A stretch of 64,000 nucleotides of DNA from Syngnathus acus (lineage: Eukaryota; Chordata; Actinopteri; Syngnathiformes; Syngnathidae). Position 1 is the first letter of the stretch. Each line of letters starts with the position of its first letter. The position numbers and the translations under genes were made by a program. Shown one piece after another: positions 23,001 to 35,648 of this stretch. Where the stretch lies: contig NC_051089.1 of assembly GCF_901709675.1 (NCBI RefSeq), positions 3,944,476 to 4,008,475 on the forward strand. Reading direction: 5' to 3'. Below the pieces are notes generated by a model. The model ran no database searches and was not told where the DNA came from. It worked only from the letters and a program-made list of their open reading frames with translations.

Positions 23001-24503
23001 CCTTGGCCCCAGGTGGGAGCTGATGCACAACAACGTGACCTCATTATGTTGCTCTCAATTTCAACGCAAAGGTCAAAAGATTGTTGTTAAAAAAATACCA
23101 AGAGTACTTTGCATCTGAAATTGGAGACCCAAGTATGCTTCAGGTCTCCACCACTAGATGGCGACAGCGCACTTCATAATCTCCAGCCACCATCAAGTCA
23201 CATTCTTTTACTTTTAGGGAAAGTACAATAAAGTGGGCCACCTAGTGGATTTAAAATGAACAAATGTATGGATAAAAGAAAATAATTTCATCACTTATAC
23301 CTCAATGGGGTGGTTACTTCGGATCTTCTCTTCCAATTCTGAATACGACCTTGATGCAAAAGGAGCCCGTCCAAACAGTGCCTCTATATTCACACAAGCA
23401 ACATAAGAGGTTTTTAGGGTTGTGGCTTTTGGGGGTGAAGTACGGCTACATCCAAATCTAGCTAGCTAGTTTGTTGCAAATGACAACTCCTTTCCAATAT
23501 TCTCTTATATATTTTTGTAGACTCGACTGAGCCTAACACTCACCATAAAGAATGACTCCCACGGACCAGAGATCCACTCTGGAGTCATACTGGCGCCGAC
23601 ACACCATCTCGGGAGCCATATACAAAGGTGAGCCTCTCAGCACGCTCTTCTCGTCCCATGGTGACATGTACTGGGCGAAGCCAAAGTCTGATATTGAAGC
23701 ACATATTGGATTTGATACTAAAATCTAGTATTTATTATCGTAAATATTGTAAATATTCTTACCTGCTAATTTGAGGTTTGAACCACATAGCAAAATGTTC
23801 TGTGGTTTCAAATCCAAATGGGAGATATTTCGGTCATGTAGATACTGAAGAGCACAAGCTGTGGGTGTGAGCAACATACGGTATGTGTATTGTTCACATG
23901 GCCATTGATAAATCAAATAAAAGGCCGAATGCCGGGGTCACCTATCTGCTGCAGAAAACGTCGGGCGACTCTCTCTGGCAAGATCCGACGACTACGGATG
24001 AAACGGGACAGATCTCCACCGGAACACCACTCCAGGATCAGATAGATGTTCTCCGAATCCCACTGATGGTAAGGCAACAAAATGATTGGATTCATACAGC
24101 GGAAACACAACACACTTAATGAGGGCAAGTCCTACAGAAAATGGATGAATGGAAATCAAGTAAGCTCACCACAAAGTCTTTCAGCTGGACAATATGAGGG
24201 TGGCGCACAGTCTTGAGGATCTCAATCTCCGTGAGCAGGTTCTCTGTGGACGCCTTGTTCAGTGTCTTCTTGGCGACCACCTTCACGGCCACCGCTTCTC
24301 GATTATCCCCCTGCTGCATCGTTTGGGATGAACGTGTCGGCCATTTTGTGTCACGGATGCAGCAAAAAGAGGATGCAATTATGGAGGTAATGGCTCACCT
24401 TTCTGTAGGCCTTGTAGACTGTGGCATATGTTCCGCTACCTAGCCGCTCTGTCAGGATGAAGTCATCCAGTTTTGGAGGGGCAAAGCTGGAAGACGAAGC
24501 CAT
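20024..24503 (-). CDS. ulk3: Serine/threonine kinase ULK3 (16 coding exons)
   Basis: Minus-strand exons: 24503-24399, 24310-24170, 24062-23942, 23858-23763, 23687-23544, 23383-23301, 23019-22864, 22793-22688, 22618-22578, 22514-22412, 22337-22273, 22170-22092, 21413-21373, 20428-20381, 20265-20202, 20064-20024. They join in phase to 477 aa (human 472). ULK3 is linked to autophagy, Gli/Hedgehog signalling and the abscission checkpoint. The kinase domain spans about residues 14-270: Gly loop GSGTYATV, Lys45 in VAVK, the catalytic loop HLDLKPQN with Asp138 (HLD instead of HRD, as in human ULK3), DFG at 155-157, and APEM. Two MIT domains follow (about 283-350 and 370-445). The last exon (CSTLLEG...) is the least certain, chosen by phase and acceptor. 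A 5' UTR acceptor lies at about 24524. Confidence 0.93.
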
Positions 24504-25253
24504 GATGAGCCAGCAGGTCTTGGCTGCAATGGAAACATATCGGGCTAGGTGATGTGGCTTGTCTTGTTAGTGCAACTCGTCATCCGACGTAGCTCATATT
24601 ACATTCTTATCTGTTTTATCAACCGCATTGATGAGTAACGATCATGAAGATGAACCAGGAAGTGAAGTGATTAGTACTTCAGGCTAGGCTTGATCTGACT
24701 ATTAAGAACGATCAGATTTTGCCTAGACAAGGGAGGACGAAAACAAGATGACTTCATTTTGAACCTGATGAAGTTCTAGCTGACGGCAAAATCAAAACAT
24801 GCACGACTGTTAGCAGTCAATCGCCTGTCACGCGAATAGCAACGTTTTGATTCAAACCGCGTTCAAAGTGACAGTTTATTGCGTACCTTTATAGCAGTTA
24901 ATCCATAACAGGCAGAAAAGTGTGATTGTTTACATCGCTCGCTGTCAGTCGGTGCAGTCAGTGACGTCTCGCGCACGCTGGACTTTGGCTGTGGTGGTCA
25001 CGTGACTTGGGACCACATAGAATCCGTCACACCGCCTCCTATCGTTTGGATACTAGTACTGCACTTGCTTGATAGCGGTATTTTTTTTATTGAGCAATCT
25101 ACAAATAACAAGAATTGAAAATAAATGTAACGCAATATGGCAAAAATAAAAATATCAAATTTCCATTACGGAACGATCAATAAAATATGAAGTGACATGC
25201 AATGAAATGCACCGGAAGTCCGCCTTCATCACTCCTGTAGTGGTCATTTAAAG
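24504..25253. promoter_or_regulatory. Head-to-head ulk3/tars3 intergenic promoter region
   Basis: The start codons of ulk3 (minus) and tars3 (plus) are 750 bp apart and point away from each other, so this interval must hold both promoters and probably works bidirectionally. It contains a TGACGTC-like CRE half-site near 24962, a GCGCACGC NRF1-like word near 24971, a perfect GTCACGTGAC at 24997-25006, and the 3' end of a ulk3 5' UTR intron (acceptor at about 24524 on the minus strand). I see no TATA box at an obvious position. Confidence 0.6.
24997..25006. promoter_or_regulatory. Perfect CLEAR-type E-box (GTCACGTGAC)
   Basis: This palindromic 10-mer equals the core CLEAR element of lysosome and autophagy genes (TFEB/TFE3/MITF). 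It sits about 495 bp upstream of the ulk3 ATG and 250 bp upstream of the tars3 ATG. ULK3 has been linked to autophagy, which makes the placement suggestive. USF or other bHLH proteins could also bind. Confidence 0.4.
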
Positions 25254-28200
25254 ATGGCGGACTGCTTGGCCACACGCCTGGCAGCTCAGGAGGAGCAAAT
25301 TAGGCTCCTTGCCGGCGAAATTGCCACCCTTCGGGATGGGATCAACCGGGACTTAGGCCCAGCCGGCGATGCGGGGGTTTCCTTGCAGCTGGAGGAGCTG
25401 AAGTCGGAGAATGAGAAGCTCAAGTACCGGCTATTGCACCTCCGTCGGGGTTTGCGGGAGGAGTTGGAACTGGAGTCGGGCAAGAAGTGTTCACAGCCAA
25501 GGGGCGAGTGTGGCAAAGCTGCCGGAGCGAACGTCGTCGTCAAAGGAGGGCAGACGAATAACAAAGCTGCGGCTAAAAAGGTCTTGAATAATCACATCTG
25601 GTTTTCAAACTCGGTGAAAGAGGATTCAAGGATGTGTTATTGTTGCAGGTTTTTTTTTTTTTTTTGCTATTCACGTTGTGTAATTTATTACACCCCTTAT
25701 GTAGTAAAAATACAATTATTGAATTCCGACAGCTGAACATGTGAAGATTAATTTATTTGTGCAAAAAAACACCAATTATTTTATATTTTAAATAATGTAC
25801 CAATTATTTTTTAGACGCTTTGTTGCACCCACCAAAATCTACCATTGGTTGTCATGGTAACACAAGCCTCAAGATGTGCTGGATCCATCACTACTCGGCC
25901 ATAGTCGAGTTTGAGTGGCTCATTTGCATGAGACAGAATCAAACTCTGAAAACAGACTGAGGATTAAGTGTCATGTTCTACCTTTTGTCTTAAGATACAT
26001 ATCTCTCTCATCAGGTGAGCAGCACTGATACTAAACCAGGTGACAAAAACAAGGAGAAGAAACAACATAAAGACCAATCAGATGGAACCGTCAAAGGGGT
26101 GAATATCCAGATCTAAATCTATCTGAAGCTATGAAGAAGTGAAGAAAAATTGAATAAATATTCCAATGATGAATAAAAACTTTTTGGCAGCTGAAGACCT
26201 GGCCTGTGTTTGTGGATGAGCGCCTCCGCCTCTACGAGGAGTTGAAGAAGGAAAGCGATGCCCTCCAGGCCAAGAGAGCTTCAACCGGTAAGCCCATCAC
26301 AGTGGAGCTGCCTGATGGGCGGAAAGTGGCGGGCACGTCCTGGATCACCACTCCGTACCAACTGGCTTGTGACATCAGGTAAATGTTGCTGCTGATGGAC
26401 AATAAATACTTGCTCGGTCCATTTTTTTCATGTTTTTTTTTTTTTATTTATCTGGGTGGAATCCAGTCAGGGTCTTGCTGACAACGCGGTGATCTCTCGA
26501 GTGAATGGAGAGCTTTGGGATTTGGATAGACCACTGGAGCGCGACTGCTCGCTGGCGATTTTGCGTTTTGACGATGACGACGCGCAAGCAGTGAGCAAAA
26601 CAAATTTTCTATCAATATAAAGAGAGGAAATCTAAAAATGTGCATAAAACTAGATGAAATGGTGGTTTGAACGTGAACTTGCTCAAGTGTAATGATTTTT
26701 CCCTTTTTTTTTGTCTTGCAGGTGTACTGGCACTCCAGCGCTCACATCCTCGGCGAGGCGATGGAACGCTTCTACGGCGGTTGTCTATGTTACGGACCCC
26801 CCATCGAAAACGGCTTCTACTACGACATGTTCCTCGACGACCAAAAGTAAATTTCAATCCTTCCACACACACACTGAAAACAATAACATCATTATCAAAC
26901 ATGAATTGTTCTAGGAGCGTGTCCAGCACTGAGTTTAGCAACCTGGAGTCCTTGTGCAAGACATTTGTGAAGGAGAAACAAGCCTTTGAGAGGCTTGAGG
27001 TTACCAAGGAAACGCTACTGAAGATGTTCAAGGTGAGCGAGATGTTGCAAAACAAGAACAGACCTTTATGCGTCACCGACCTTTGTGAAAAATAATCCTC
27101 CCCCATTTGTGTGTAACCCGCCTGTTTGTATTGTCCAGTACAACAAATTCAAGTGTCGTATTCTAAACGAGAAGGTCACTACACCCACCACTACAGTTTA
27201 CAGGTCAGTTGGTTGATCACATTTTGAACTTTCTTTTGCTAAGCTAATCATTATGGCTCCCGGGACAGATGTGGACCGCTCATTGACCTCTGTAGAGGAC
27301 CTCATGTGAGGCACACAGGGAAGATCAAAGCCATGAAGATCTACAAGGTGCACTTTTTTAAGGACTTTGTCATCGGTCATTCACATATTTGTGGAGTTTT
27401 AGCAACTCATTTGTGTTTCTGTCGTCAGAACTCTGCCACCTACTGGGAGGGCCGCTCGGACATGGAGACGCTGCAGAGGATATACGGGATCTCCTTCCCC
27501 GACTCCAAGATGCTGAAAGAGTGGGAACGCTTCCAGGAGGAGGCTAGGAATAGAGACCATCGCAAGATCGGCAAAGTAAGTTGGCGTACGCTTCACGGAA
27601 AATTCAACATATATTTTTGTTTATAAATGCTATTAAATGTTGTTTTAATTACAGTATATGAAATGCACTGTGTTTTTGGTAAATGTCAAAACAATTTTCA
27701 TTTAAAAAAATAAAAATAATTTCAATGATTATGTCGGGTGGAAAATGGATTGCTATTTTTTATTTAATGAAGAAATATTCCTCTGACCAGCAGGGGTCAC
27801 TGTGCTCTCTCACTTTGACCCCATTTGGAACCTGCTGTCGTCATCCTAGGTCCCCAGTTGGGTCCCCAGCATGGGGTCGGCACAGAAGGCAACGCCTTCC
27901 TAACAACCGCATGCTTCCATATTTCCAGCAAGTGTCATCGACTTGCTACTAACGCCGCCAGTTTTGTTGTTTCCAATGTCGGCAATATGCTTCAGGAACA
28001 TAACAGCCCAAAATGTAAATTAAAGTTCTTGGGCTTGTTTTTTTTTGTTGTAGGAGCAAGAGCTGTTCTTCTTCCATGATCTCAGTCCCGGGAGTTGCTT
28101 CTTCCTGCCGCGTGGAGCTTACATCTACAACACGCTCATCGAGTTCATCAGGGTGAGCGAGACCATTGAGAACGTTATATTTGTTTTAAACTCATAAATT

Positions 28201-31200
28201 GTAACCCACCAACAACATTGTTTAATGTTATTCCAAAAAGGCAAAAGGCAATCTACAGTCGAGTAAATAAAATCTGCCAGGCCATAATTTGCGACAATAC
28301 GTCATTCCCGCTTGTACCCTCCAACCGTGATTTCAGTCGGCGCACGTTGAAACTTCTTAAGCGTTGTTGTGTGCAATCAGCGGGGAACGTACCGTCAAAA
28401 TAAGCGGAGGAAAAAAATGGAATAAAAAGTAATCAGTGTGTGGAGGCAGAGACTTGATTCAGTGGAGAATTGTTTTTGAGCAGCGAGTACAGGACAGTGT
28501 TTCTGACTTGGAACATATCAGTGAGTGGCGCATGTTCCTGTGACATATTTCTCCTCCTTGACAATTTTCACAGCCCAAATGAGGACATGAGATGAGGCCA
28601 AGAAGGTCTCTCGGTGGTGTTGCTAGGCTCCGTAATTCGAGGCTGTCTGTCAGAGTGTTTGAGGCTACTGTCACTTGCACCATTTTTATCATGGCAACCC
28701 ACCTCCAGGCATATATTATTAGTCAATTTCCCACGGGGCAGAAAAGCCTTTATTAGACCCGCAAAAGGGTAAATTGCATTTTTTACAGCGGCCAAATAGA
28801 GAGTGGCAGCAGCTTGGAAGAATCAAAAGCCATATGAAAATCTGGAGGCATGTTTAGTGGATATTATGCAATATGAAAATGTACTTTAATAAATATATGC
28901 AAGGTGAACAGTGGGAAATATAGCCAGTAACACTCTAAGTAGCAAAAAATTATATTTGCAAACTATTTTTGTTTCTCACAGGATGAGTACTGGAGAAGAG
29001 GCTTCCAGGAAGTGGCCTCTCCCAACATCTACAACAGCAAGTTGTGGGAGACGTCGGGCCACTGGCAGCACTACAGCGAAAACATGTTCTCCTTCCCAGT
29101 GGAGAACGAAACCTTTGCGCTTAAACCCATGAACTGCCCAGGTCACTGGTGAGACCACCTATGTGCTGCCTACATTTTTTATTACAATATATTTTTTATT
29201 TCTTTTGATATAAAAGGGCTGCAACTAACAATTATTTGAATAATCGATTTTTTTTTTTTTACCAAATTATTTTCTCGATTAATCGGTTAAAAAACGTTTT
29301 GATTTCCATCCGTTTATTCAAAAACAGAACATTCTTTTTCTGCGGTATGTTAATTGTTGACAGGCTGATATTCAAAGTGTTTGCACAATTTAAAATAAAA
29401 AATATATTTTTTAATATTGTTAAATAAATTAAAAAAAAAAGATATCCAAACCATTAATTGATGATTAAAAAATCATTCTTAATTATTAATCACTGCACCG
29501 CCTAATACTGTGTTCTCTCCCCAGTTTGATGTTCAGCCACAGGCCTCGCTCGTGGAGGGAGCTCCCACTCAGGCTGGCTGACTTCGGGGTCCTCCACCGC
29601 AATGAACTCTCCGGAACGCTCACTGGGTTGACCAGAGTGCGACGTTTTCAACAGGATGATGCTCACATTTTTTGCACCATGGATCAGGTGTTGTATTCGA
29701 CACCACGACCCCAACTAACATAATAATGCTATTTGGCGAGCTACGTATTTATTCCCAATCATTTCTCCTCAGATCGAGTCCGAGATGAAAGGCTGCCTGG
29801 ATTTCCTGCGCAGTGTCTACCACGTGTTTGGCTTCTCCTTCCAACTTCACCTCTCCACCCGCCCGGAGAAGTACCTGGGCGATATCGCCGTGTGGAATCA
29901 AGCCGAGAAGGTAACCATAACAACTGCGTTGTTCTGATGTCTTTAAATGTGAAACTCTGACTCGTGTTTGCCAGCAATTGGAGAACAGCCTCAATGAGTT
30001 TGGGGAGCCTTGGAAACTCAACCCAGGAGATGGCGCTTTCTACGGGCCCAAGGTCGGCTCTCTCACATTACGTAGCGTAAAAATCGATCTGCAATGTATA
30101 TACGTTAACAATTTATGGATGCGCTCTTATAGATTGACATTAAGATCAAAGATGCCATTGGTCGTTACCACCAGTGTGCCACTATTCAACTGGACTTCCA
30201 GCTTCCCATCCGCTTCGACCTGACCTTTGTGGGGTGAGGCGCCTGATCGAAACACTGGCTTTGATTGACTAACGAAGTTTAGAAGACACAATTTAGACGC
30301 GTATAGATTGAGTTACAGACTGATAAGTGACTCAATGACTGACCAAGTCAAGGAATGAGTCAATGAGTGACCGATTGGCTAACACTCAATATTTGACTTT
30401 ATTATTAGTTCATTGAATAAATGGCTAAAATTAAATGATTTTTTAAATTTTTCTCACAGAAAGGATGGCGATGACAACGCTCGGCCAGTTATCATCCATC
30501 GTGCTATTTTGGGCTCTGTGGAGAGAATGATTGCAATACTGACAGAAAACTATGCTGGGAAATGGTGAGTGGATTTCCAGTCACTGTAAATAAATGTAGT
30601 AATAATCCTTCCACAAGATGGACATTCCAAAAAATGACTCTTCTTATGAAACTTGTCCCTACCACCAGGCCTCTTTGGATCTCTCCAAGGCAGGTGATGG
30701 TAGTGCCTGTCAACCCGTCCTGCGACGACTATGCCAAGAAGGTGAGTCCCCTTTCGTCTTAATCACAACAAAGCATCTCGATGAGGTCATCAACTAACAT
30801 ACGGGCGCCATTTCTTGCCCTTTAGGTCTGTAAGCAATTCACAGACGCAGGCATGATGGCCGACGTCGACCTCGATTCTGGGTGCCTTTTAAATAAAAAA
30901 ATACGCAACGCTCAACTGGCCCAATATAACTTCATTCTGGGTAAGAAGTTGCCTTAGCTCATTATAAAATATGTATTTTATTCACATTATAATATCTTAA
31001 TTAGTCAAACAATTTTTGTACAATTACACAAGGAATTACAGTTACACTGGATAAATTCATGCAAACTGTTCACGTCACTTGTTCATGTGGCTCGTTTTTG
31101 CCGAATTTTAGACGATTAGACTCAACAGTTGGACTTTTTTTTCCCCCCTGAGTTCTGTGCTGTCATAAGTGACAAATTCACTGACACCAAGCGGGACCAT

Positions 31201-31408
31201 GTGCTTGAGAGCTCTGTCACTTGGCATGAACTGGTATTGGTCTTGTCATGCCTTGGCAGTGGTCGGCGAGAAGGAGAAGGCGACCAGCAGCGTCAACGTG
31301 CGCACCAGGGATAATAAAGTCCACGGCGAAGTATCGTTGGAGGAGACCATGGCCCGCCTGAGCCTCCTCAAGCAAGCCCGCTGTCGAAATGCAGAAGAGG
31401 AGTTCTGA
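25254..31408 (+). CDS. tars3: Threonyl-tRNA synthetase 3, TARSL2-type (19 exons)
   Basis: Exons: 25254-25580, 26015-26098, 26191-26378, 26467-26590, 26722-26846, 26915-27032, 27139-27203, 27269-27347, 27429-27575, 28054-28152, 28982-29148, 29525-29687, 29773-29910, 29975-30052, 30133-30233, 30460-30564, 30669-30741, 30826-30940, 31260-31408; 814 aa (human TARS3 about 802). It charges tRNA-Thr with threonine. An N-terminal coiled-coil/Lys-rich extension (1-137) with Leu/Glu heptads marks TARSL2 against TARS1. The TGS domain is about 165-228. The editing-domain HxxxH is at H245-H249 (HSSAH). The class II core includes MNCPGHC (about 502-508) and [14 protein letters not shown]. The anticodon-binding domain (about 703-814) ends NAEEEF. 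The exon 1 donor (GTCTTG) is weak but keeps phase. tm2d3 lies directly downstream, as in human. Confidence 0.93.
25848..25861. promoter_or_regulatory. X-box-like RFX motif in tars3 intron 1
   Basis: GTTGTCATGGTAAC satisfies the RFX consensus GTHNYYATRRNAAC. It lies within the first intron of tars3, 270 bp past exon 1. The function is unproven. Confidence 0.25.
29214..29504. mobile_element. MITE in tars3 intron 11 (GGGCTGCAACTAAC type)
   Basis: The left end reads AAGGGCTGCAACTAACAATT. The right end, reverse-complemented, reads TAGGCGGTGCAGTGATTAAT, an imperfect inverted match. The core is AT-rich with ATCGATTAATCGG-like words. I remember GGGCTGCAACTAACGATTATT-type ends as a frequent fish hAT-like family. 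It lies wholly inside an intron and leaves both splice sites intact. Confidence 0.6.
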
Positions 31409-32086
31409 TGGAATGGTTGATCAGCCAATTGGGAAGAGGTACAATTGCAGAAAAATGTCTCAGTGGTGGTGGTGCCGGGAATGTGTCGCTGAAGGTACAA
31501 AATGATTGGATCAGAGGGAATTTGGTTTGAGAAAAGTGTCGTTTGTCATTGTGAAGACTGATGATGTAACTGGCTTGCCTCTTCTTGGAAGGGAAATAAA
31601 TCTACTGTTCATGTGCAACTTGTTTTGTTTTTGTACCCTAAATTAAAAAAGTGGTTGGTACAAGTATGGACAGTGGCCCGCCCACTATCAAGACTTTCAT
31701 GTCATTGGGTCAAATGAGATTGGTTTAAAGTTCTCTTGAAAAATAAACATAATAAAGATAATAAACACGTTGTACATTACAAACATTGTACAAATTATAT
31801 TTTCATTTCTAAGTCACAAAAACCTGACATTTACAGTAAAAAGAGGTACGAGAAGTGACAAAGATGTCAACTAAAAACGAATTATTCTGAGACTTGATAA
31901 GTGTGGGCCTAAGTATATTTTCAACAATATAATTTCAAAACTAATCAAGTTCTATAAATAGTACGTACATGCAATATGATATCCTTGTACTTCATGTGCT
32001 GGCCATAGGGGGCAACAATGCGCCTCATTTCACCAACTGCTACAAGCAAGCAAGCGACGAGGAAAAAAAAAGAAAGGAAGCGACAA
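31409..32086. other. tars3 3' UTR and tm2d3 promoter
   Basis: The interval between tandem genes tars3 and tm2d3 holds the tars3 3' UTR to about 31620, then AT-rich sequence. The tm2d3 5' UTR must lie just before 32087. No further gene is seen. Confidence 0.6.
31595..31600 (+). terminator. tars3 polyadenylation signal (AATAAA)
   Basis: This is an AATAAA 187 bp past the tars3 stop, followed about 20 bases later by a TTGTTTTGTTTTTG stretch that suits a downstream GU/U-rich element. It gives a compact 3' UTR. Confidence 0.6.
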
Positions 32087-34428
32087 ATGGCTTGTCAACA
32101 GTGGCGACCTGACCGCGGGCGATTATTCAAAAGCTACGGAATTGGACTCCTTTTGTACACGGACCTTTTTTTGCAGTGTGTCAATGGTACGTTCCTTTTA
32201 TGTTTATTGTGTAAAGTGTACCTGTAAATGCCGTCGCGTGGTTATCTTTTGCTAGCGGCTCATGCTAACACTCAAAACGGCTAGTTAGCGCAAGGGAGCA
32301 ACTTGTCCATAAAATTAAGATGACGTTTATTTCCATTGAAGCGAATTATATAATTTCACATTCGAAAGAGATTTGCGGTAATGAATGATGCTTGTGTTTG
32401 CCCGTCAAGGATACTTGAGCTCCCCGCACGTCGGCCAGGAGCCTCCGTACACCAGAGATGCCCAGCACGGCCCGGTCATCACCAGCCCGGTTGTGCCTGC
32501 TGCAGCCTCGGGTAAAGTTTTCACTCATTCACCCACTACGCTGTTTTCATTGACGCGATGTACTCAGTATGGTGGATGGATGAATGGACTGATATGCGAG
32601 CGATATTTTGGGACGCAAGCATCAGCGAACTCAAATCACTTCACAACAATCAGCAAGAACAATTTCTCACAAGTGGCCAAGTACGCGTTTCATTGTTTTT
32701 GTTGCCACTCCTAGATACATTTTGCTGGAGAAGAAAACTAAAGAGATGGGTGTTTTTATTCTGCATTTTCAAAAGTCAAAGTCTGCTTTATTGTTAATTT
32801 CTTCACGTCAAGACACACAAAGAAATCGAAATTACGTTCCCACTATCCCACGGTGACAAGACATAGGACACAATATACAAAAAGTAAAAACAAGAAGGCA
32901 CAAACAATGAATAAATAAGAGTGATGAATAAATAATAAATAAACAACATAATAAATAAAAGGAGCAGATGAGATCAGTGAGACAAAACACAAAAGTTTCT
33001 GTTAGAGGCAAAAAATTAGGCGGCGCCATCTCTAATATGCAGGAAGAAATATTCCTTTTTACATTCCTGTCTTTGATTGCAGTTTCTCCTGCCGATAATG
33101 AGGAGGGCTACGCCTCCAAATGTCCCAGTGGGGGGTCGTGCAGTCGCCTTCCTGCTGATTGCATACAATGCAATTACCAACACAATTGCACCTATGGGAA
33201 ACCAGCCTCCTTCTCTTGTAAAACCAAAAAGGGCATTCATTGTGTTGTGAGTCTTTTTTTTTTTTTTCTTCCCCTTTCCTGTATTTTGAGTCATGCTTCT
33301 TGTGTCTCACCACTGATGTTATTTTTGCGTTTCATGTAGGGGGAGTCGGGCCAGCAGCAAAGCAACTTCTCTCTTTCCATCACTTGTCAGTTCTGCTGGC
33401 AGCTGGACCTCACACAGTATCGCTGCTCCAACTCCACCAGCTGCATGACCGTGGCTTGCCCTCGGCAGCGCTACAACGCCACCTGTGACGTCATGGAACA
33501 TGTCCACTGTTTAGGTAAAGCCTTCTTGCAACACTGGGCTTCTGTTTTTCTAGCTGATAAGTTTTGTGTTGCAGTCATGTTTAAACAACAACAAAAATGA
33601 AGAAATTTTTTGAAATGCTCTTGGGTGCTTAAAATGCCTGACAATGAAATAGAAAAAAGCTACTAGAATATGAATTTCTTATTAATTTTATGAATTATTT
33701 AAAATAAAAATACATCCGGATATATGGTATAATTTAAACATGATTTTTAAAGAAAGAAAAAAATCATGTCATAACTTTTAGAAAGTCATGTATTAAAACA
33801 TTTTAAAACAACAGATTTGTAAAAATCATTTTCCTTGAAGTTCTTCTTTGCTTTAGGTCTTTGCCCTGTTTGATCAACTCAGACTTGTTTATTTACAGGT
33901 AAGAGGCGCTTTCAGAAGCGTTTGTATTGCAACTGGACTGGAGGATACAAGTGGTCCACGGCCTTGGCCCTCAGGTAAACCTAAAACTTTGCTCTCAATC
34001 ATTTAAAGTTGTGTACCCTTTAGACAGCCTCACTCTACCACCTCAGTTCCCCCTATTTATATTCATATGATTATATTTTTGGCTGAAGGGACCCTTCTTT
34101 TTTCTTTTTTATTGAATCATCCGATTAACCGGTTGTCAGAATTCTACTCTGCCAATTTATTGTAATTGTAAGAATAGGTGAATACTGCATATGGAAACAA
34201 AAAAATGACAACGCATCAAGCCACTTATGCGTTTGTTTTTGTTTGTGTTTACTGTGGGGTAGCATCACGCTGGGTGGTTTTGGGGCGGACCGATTTTACC
34301 TGGGCCAGTGGCGAGAGGGTCTGGGCAAGCTGTTCAGCTTCGGAGGACTGGGCATTTGGACTTTGATAGACGTGCTTCTCATCGCCGTGGGTTACGTGGG
34401 ACCGGCGGATGGTTCTCTCTACATCTAA
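32087..34428 (+). CDS. tm2d3: TM2 domain-containing protein 3 (6 exons)
   Basis: Exons 32087-32186, 32410-32511, 33083-33246, 33340-33514, 33899-33974 and 34263-34428 join in phase to 260 aa (human 247). TM2D3 is the ortholog of Drosophila almondex, a two-pass membrane protein linked to Notch signalling and amyloid-beta-related neurobiology. An N-terminal hydrophobic signal (about residues 16-33) leads into a Pro/Ser-rich segment. A Cys-rich extracellular domain follows (CPSGGSC, CNYQHNCTYG, CQFCWQ) with several N-glycosylation sequons. The C-terminal TM2 domain has two helices joined by the DRF motif at 215-217 (GGFGADRFYLG) and ends VGPADGSLYI. It follows tars3 in the same orientation, as in human. 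A retroelement fragment sits in intron 2. Confidence 0.95.
32770..32962 (-). mobile_element. Retroelement 3'-end fragment in tm2d3 intron 2
   Basis: Read on the minus strand this ends with GTGAAGAAATTAACAATAAA followed by GCAGACTTTGACTTTTG. It is preceded by CACCGTGGGATAGTGGGAAC and by TTTATT-rich sequence. From memory this is the 3' terminus of a fish LINE/SINE family with a built-in AATAAA and a GACTTT-type tail. It is truncated, and no reverse transcriptase frame is present. Confidence 0.45.
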
Positions 34429-35436
34429 AAAAAAACTGTTCGGATGTTAGAGGCCCGGCTCGCGTTCCAAGGACTGATGATCTCCCGACACCACGTTTTC
34501 AGCACCGCCCCGGCATTCCCATCTGCTAACACGCAGGAAGTGTTTTACTGCCTCACACCCGAGTACGAAGACGCACACACTGGCGGCCGTTCCATCCTAA
34601 TCAGTCTCCTCTGGTGCGAGCGTGCAGATGGAGCACTCTACCACCACCAGGAATCGGCAATTACATCCTGGCGGGAGCTCGCAACTTGAAGGCAGCCGCC
34701 AAGATGGTCCCGTACGTTCAAACTTTATTGGCGAGTCTTCTTCCACCCAGCACAAGGTGGAACGGATACAGTTGACGCCATCAGCCAACATGCTGAGGAA
34801 TACAATGAGTCACTAACTCATTTACAGTATTGTTATAAAAGGAGCATTATAGGTTGCTTTCACACTGGTGATTAAAATTGGCATTTCATATAAATGACAC
34901 CGATGCAAAATCGAGGTAGGAAGTCGACCTAACAGTTTTCTGGCTTCGGCGGTAGAGCTGTAAGAGAAGTTCAGGCCACAACTGTAAGAAAATTGACCTG
35001 GCACACTTCCATTTTTAGAGGTTACGTTAGATCCAAGTCATCTATTGCCATTAAAGACTAACCAAGGCTGAGAGTGTAACGTCAACCCAACGAGTTCCTA
35101 ACTTTGGCCATCACATCTGTGGAAGGTTATTCTGCTGTGCCAGAACCAGGGTGTGATGATTTTAAATGCCTGCCACCTGCCTTGATGACGCATAGCTGTT
35201 GGAAAGGTCACACATTTGCAGCAATTTAGAGTTTGCGTGAAAGGGAACTCCGGATAAGCAGTTGTTACTTACGACTTTGCGGGCCTACTTTAGATGAGTA
35301 TTTTACATAGAAAGCAGCTGCTGAGACTTGATGAAAATTCTTGCGTTGGTTGGGTACTTTGTGTGATCCTGCTCACTGAGATGTCAATTGGCAACACATT
35401 TCGGGTCCAAACTGGAGCTTGCAGTGTATTTGTGCA

Positions 35437-35648
35437 TAGTGACGGGAAAATGAAGCTTCAACCTTGCTTCATGAACCAGTTTTATTTGTTCACTCCTCCA
35501 GGTGGCACTGTTTCTTAAAGGTAGGTTTATGAAATGGCAACTCAGTGTGCTTCTCGACCTACGTTGAACAGAGAGTGCCATCTAGAGGGTTGAATAAATA
35601 CAACTGCTTCATGAATCACCTTGAAGCCTCATTTTCCCGCCACACTTA
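35437..35648. mobile_element. Short MITE, GAAGCTTCA family, copy 2
   Basis: The left end is TAGTGACGGGAAAATGAAGC. The right end, reverse-complemented, is TAAGTGTGGCGGGAAAATGA. Internal blocks GCTTCATGAACCAG and CTGCTTCATGAATCA mirror each other. It is 212 bp, related to 14461-14623, and probably lies within the tm2d3 3' UTR. Confidence 0.6.
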
